64,000 nt of DNA, from positions 1 to 64,000 of the forward strand of contig JAEUKB010000017.1 in NCBI GenBank assembly GCA_016794365.1, written 5' to 3'. This DNA is from Myxococcales bacterium. Lineage in GTDB: Bacteria > Myxococcota_A > Polyangia > Palsa-1104 > JAEUJZ01. The position numbers and the translations under genes were made by a program. The notes below the pieces were generated by a model. That model ran no database searches. It saw nothing but the letters and a program-made list of their open reading frames with translations, and was not told where the DNA came from. This document shows positions 61,615 through 64,000 of the stretch, piece by piece (position 1 is the first letter of the stretch; the number at the start of each line of letters is the position of its first letter).

Positions 61615-63591
61615 TTACGCGGCGACATGGCTTCCATCCGTCCAGCGCTGCACTTCGTCGGGATGCACGCGCCAGCGCAGGGAGTCTTTCCGCTCTGGCG
61701 GAAGCGGGGCCACGTAGTTGTGGGTATGCAGAACATCAAGCACGCGCTCTGCTTCCGCTTTGGTTCCATTTTTTGCGACAAGCCGCTGCGCTGTCCGGGT
61801 TGTGAATGTCTCTGCTCTTTCCTTTCGCAGCCCGTCGAGCAGTCGCCGCGCTTTGGCAGTGTCCGCAGACTGCTTCATCAAACAGAATGCAGCCCGCGCA
61901 TGTTCGATAAGCCACGGCACAAGCGCTGCCGCTCTGCGGAACGTGTCATCGGAAATCGGCACATTCCATGGCGCGGCATTCCCTTCGATCATCTGTTCCC
62001 ACAGGTGAAACAGCGCAGCGACTCGCACGATCTTGCCGATGAGCTTCCCGGCCCAGCCGCGCAAGTCGTACAGACTGCCGCTGGGCCTTAGCTGCGGCTC
62101 GATCTGCCAGTGCAAGCGCTCGTACTCTGTGACCGCATCCGGTGACAGTGAGAGCCGGTGCGGAACGTCGGGCCGATCGATGCGCAGACACCGCAACATC
62201 GCCTCTGTGTAAGCGCTGGCAACGTGGGCGGGAATCGCGGGGCTGTTTGGGGCCCGATTGCCAACCTGGGAATCGGTAGGGAGTGCAAACAGGAACCGAG
62301 CGACCAGCCCGCGATCTTCCAGCTCGCGCCGCTCGGTGAGCTTTTGCAGCGTCGCGGGCTGTGTGGTAAGGACAATCGCCAGCGCGGGCCGCTGAACTTC
62401 CGCGACTTCGCGTTCTGCACTCGCTCGGTGACTGCCGAACGATTCGCCATCGTAGGACTTCAGAAACACATCAAGGTTTGGCTCGCGGTCATAGTGTCCG
62501 GCCATGCGGTCAAACACTCCGCCACCCTCGGGGGAAGAGAGCAGCGCAAAGCCCCCAGTCCGAGACATGAGCTTTGCTAGTCCTTCGGCTGTGGTGTCCC
62601 CGGTCACAAATTCCCAAGCGGGCGGGGGTTTTAGTTGGTCGAGCTTTTCGCGCAGACGCTTGGCCCGGTCGCATGCGTCGCCGTGGTGCGGGCTTCCCGC
62701 TTTGGCTCGCTTGCGATCTTGGATGGCTTGATCGTACTCCGCCTGAAGTCCGGCGCGCTCTGATTCATACTCCGAGCGCAGCGGCGCAAGCTGCTCTTTG
62801 CGCTCGCGCTGGTAGTCGTCAATCGGTTTCGCAAACTGTCCAAACGTCGAGCTTTTTCGCTCGGAAACGTCCGCCGCAACGACACAGTACAGAGACAGCG
62901 CTTCTGTGTGACCGTTCGGTAGTGTAGCCACCACTTTGCCAGCGAAGGCCGCCGACAAGGTGCCCAAACCGATGAGTGCAGGCATCGAGCGCGGAACCTG
63001 TGAATAGGCCGCAACGGCTTGGACAAACTCCGCGAGCACAGGCGGCAAAGCCAGCTCTGGCCACGGCGGCGGCACAGAATCAGCAAAAGGCAGGGGCGGG
63101 CCAGGCTCACCGGGCCAACCGTCAGCATCAGCAGCGAGCCGATCGCGTTCGCCTTGTAGACTCCGAATCTGCGCGGCCAGCTCTCTGTGTCGCACTTCCG
63201 ACACGTTCTGGTCAGCCTGCTGTGTCCGCAGAAGCGCAAGCTGCCGATCGTGCGCGGCCAGCTTCACCGCACGGGCCAGATTCACAAAACCGAAAACCGG
63301 CGCTTGCGTCGCAAGCTCTGACACGTAGGCTTCCGAGCCGTGCGCTTTCAGATGGTGGGCGGTTTCCTTCGCCTGCATCCGTGCCCACGTACTCATCAGG
63401 CTGGGCTGCTCCCCATCTGCCACTTGCGCCAACATCGCCGCGAAGATCTGCCGATGATGTGGGCCGAAGAAATCATCCGGGCTGAGTCCTACGCCGCGCG
63501 CTTTCGGCAGTGCGTCCGCGCAGACCAAACACGCGCCCAACAGTGCGCGCTCTGCCTTGTCTGTCTCTGGGGTTGGTAGTACGGTGTTCAT
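61615..63591 (-). CDS. DnaB-N/DUF3987 fusion replication protein
   Basis: 658 residues. Residues ~5-105 match the DnaB N-terminal domain (AERALLGACLV, FFGPHHRQIFAAMLAQ). A coiled, Arg-rich linker follows, then a DUF3987 domain (about 165-600): IGLGTLSAAFAGKVVATLP, a charged coiled coil, TGDTTAEGLAKLMSRTGGFALLSSPEGGGVFD, and RPALAIVLTTQPATLQKL. DUF3987 proteins act as helicase/primase-type replication proteins of integrative elements. No strict Walker A was found in the part read. The ATG overlaps the upstream small gene by 4 nt. Confidence 0.85.
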   Translation of the reverse strand: MNTVLPTPETDKAERALLGACLVCADALPKARGVGLSPDDFFGPHHRQIFAAMLAQVADGEQPSLMSTWARMQAKETAHHLKAHGSEAYVSELATQAPVFGFVNLARAVKLAAHDRQLALLRTQQADQNVSEVRHRELAAQIRSLQGERDRLAADADGWPGEPGPPLPFADSVPPPWPELALPPVLAEFVQAVAAYSQVPRSMPALIGLGTLSAAFAGKVVATLPNGHTEALSLYCVVAADVSERKSSTFGQFAKPIDDYQRERKEQLAPLRSEYESERAGLQAEYDQAIQDRKRAKAGSPHHGDACDRAKRLREKLDQLKPPPAWEFVTGDTTAEGLAKLMSRTGGFALLSSPEGGGVFDRMAGHYDREPNLDVFLKSYDGESFGSHRASAEREVAEVQRPALAIVLTTQPATLQKLTERRELEDRGLVARFLFALPTDSQVGNRAPNSPAIPAHVASAYTEAMLRCLRIDRPDVPHRLSLSPDAVTEYERLHWQIEPQLRPSGSLYDLRGWAGKLIGKIVRVAALFHLWEQMIEGNAAPWNVPISDDTFRRAAALVPWLIEHARAAFCLMKQSADTAKARRLLDGLRKERAETFTTRTAQRLVAKNGTKAEAERVLDVLHTHNYVAPLPPERKDSLRWRVHPDEVQRWTDGSHVAA

Positions 63592-63860
63592 GCTGTTTTG
63601 CTTCCTTGCGAGCGCTCGACCTTGCCCGTCGGGCGTTTCGTGTTTTTGGGGGTTGGCTTTCTCCGTTCATTCATTGCGCTGCGCTGACGCTGCCGAAGCT
63701 TCGCCACGCTGCAATCAATCCGTGCGTGATCTGCTTCGGTGAGTCCGCTCTCGTCTGTCTGCCCCTCATCAGGCGGCATCAAGTCGAGCAGCTGCACAAG
63801 AATGGGCCGAGCAACTGCGAGCAGCCGATCTGCGAGCCGTTCCGATTCACGCTGGGGCAT
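63588..63860 (-). CDS. Small element protein upstream of the replication gene
   Basis: 90 residues from ATG 63860 (GAGGAG 7 nt upstream). Acidic-helical start (SERLADRLLAVARPILVQLLDLM) and basic C-terminal tail (NERRKPTPKNTKRPTGKVERS). No recognised fold. Its stop overlaps the DUF3987 start (ATGA), so it is part of the same replication operon. Confidence 0.65.
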   Translation of the reverse strand: MPQRESERLADRLLAVARPILVQLLDLMPPDEGQTDESGLTEADHARIDCSVAKLRQRQRSAMNERRKPTPKNTKRPTGKVERSQGSKTA

Positions 63861-64000
63861 GATCGGACTCCTCATCGCGCAAGGTGTCGGTTTGGCCGGT
63901 TGCGAAGTGCCACCCTGACGCTCCGACGGCATCGAATAGCGCCTGAAAGACGCGATCAGAGCCAGGGCGTGAGCCTGCTATCACATACAAAAGGTGCCGA
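63847..64000 (-). CDS. Partial CDS running off the right edge
   Basis: The last 50 codons of an open frame that is open to the window edge and ends TGA at 63847, overlapping the next gene by 14 bp. Residues include HLLYVIAGSRPGSDRVFQALF and DAVGASGWHFATGQTDTL. The 14-bp overlap and codon choice fit the same operon. Too little is visible for an identity; an internal GTG start is possible. Confidence 0.45.
   Translation of the reverse strand, partial: RHLLYVIAGSRPGSDRVFQALFDAVGASGWHFATGQTDTLRDEESDHAPA

Larger units (their letters stand above)
59037..64000. mobile_element. Left part of an integrative element at tRNA-Leu
   Basis: A tyrosine integrase gene reads towards the tRNA-Leu 3' end, followed by a double-HTH regulator, short direct repeats and a primase/helicase-type replication gene, the standard layout of a tRNA-integrated element (satellite, ICE or prophage). 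The left boundary is probably within the tRNA 3' half or just after it; the right att copy would lie beyond the window. No capsid, conjugation or defence genes are visible in the part seen. Confidence 0.75.

Overview
The window (about 60% GC by eye) looks like chromosomal DNA of a Myxococcota-type bacterium. The support is circumstantial: two Hanks-type Ser/Thr kinases (one a kinase-AAA-TPR giant), a lipoprotein with the myxobacterial DG-x2-N-x2-E-x-D-x-DCGG cysteine repeat, an NtrC-type sigma-54 activator, a REC-DUF4388 protein and many secreted lipoproteins. No genus can be named from the sequence.

Layout. 1-17 kb: a DUF2214 membrane protein, a Cys-repeat/fibrinogen-like lipoprotein, the giant kinase, an acyl-CoA carboxylase carboxyltransferase, a GT87-like membrane protein, a DUF1295 protein, a TatD nuclease, then a tightly coupled cassette of ABC exporter-like protein, HlyD-like adaptor, TolC-like channel and DUF2891 lipoprotein. 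17-27 kb: two small unknowns, a LysR regulator with a (KQSP)n tail, an operon of nadD, a DUF2520 protein and an NtrC-type regulator, a two-PDZ protein, and a minus-strand cluster of lipoprotein, rubredoxin, Fur-family regulator and MFS transporter. 27-35 kb: DUF47/PiT phosphate uptake pair, second kinase, amidase lipoprotein, S46 dipeptidyl-peptidase, YkgJ-type cysteine-cluster protein. 35-44 kb: a five-gene run of ABC ATPase, permease, EamA transporter, KdsC-like phosphatase and thioester-reductase-like SDR, then an NDH-2-like oxidoreductase coupled to a pseudo-protease/propeller protein. 44-54.5 kb: an ATC-hydrolase-like protein, an RhlE-like helicase and a five-gene MoxR/VWA/DUF5682/SWIM-like operon. 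54.6-59 kb: a degenerate GHKL ATPase protein, a PHB-depolymerase-like esterase, an unknown, a REC-DUF4388 protein and tRNA-Leu(GAG). From about 59.04 kb to the right edge is the left part of an integrative element in that tRNA locus: tyrosine integrase, small partner, double-HTH regulator, GGACAG repeats and a DnaB-N/DUF3987 replication protein.

The strongest candidate for a lesser-known system is the operon 46734-54402. Five genes with gaps of 11-27 nt encode a noncanonical SWIM-like Zn protein, an uncharacterised partner, a VWA protein with intact MIDAS, a MoxR AAA+ ATPase and a DUF5682 protein. One candidate promoter precedes them, with a perfect 7-bp dyad at the expected start site. The layout resembles the E. 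coli yeh locus (yehL/M/P/Q) and the MoxR-VWA ternary modules proposed as NTP-dependent conflict systems. A second theme is inactive versions of familiar enzymes: an exporter whose ABC ATPase has lost every catalytic motif, a trypsin-fold protein with the triad replaced, a GHKL domain without its N-box Asn, and a cyclase-like remnant in the giant kinase.
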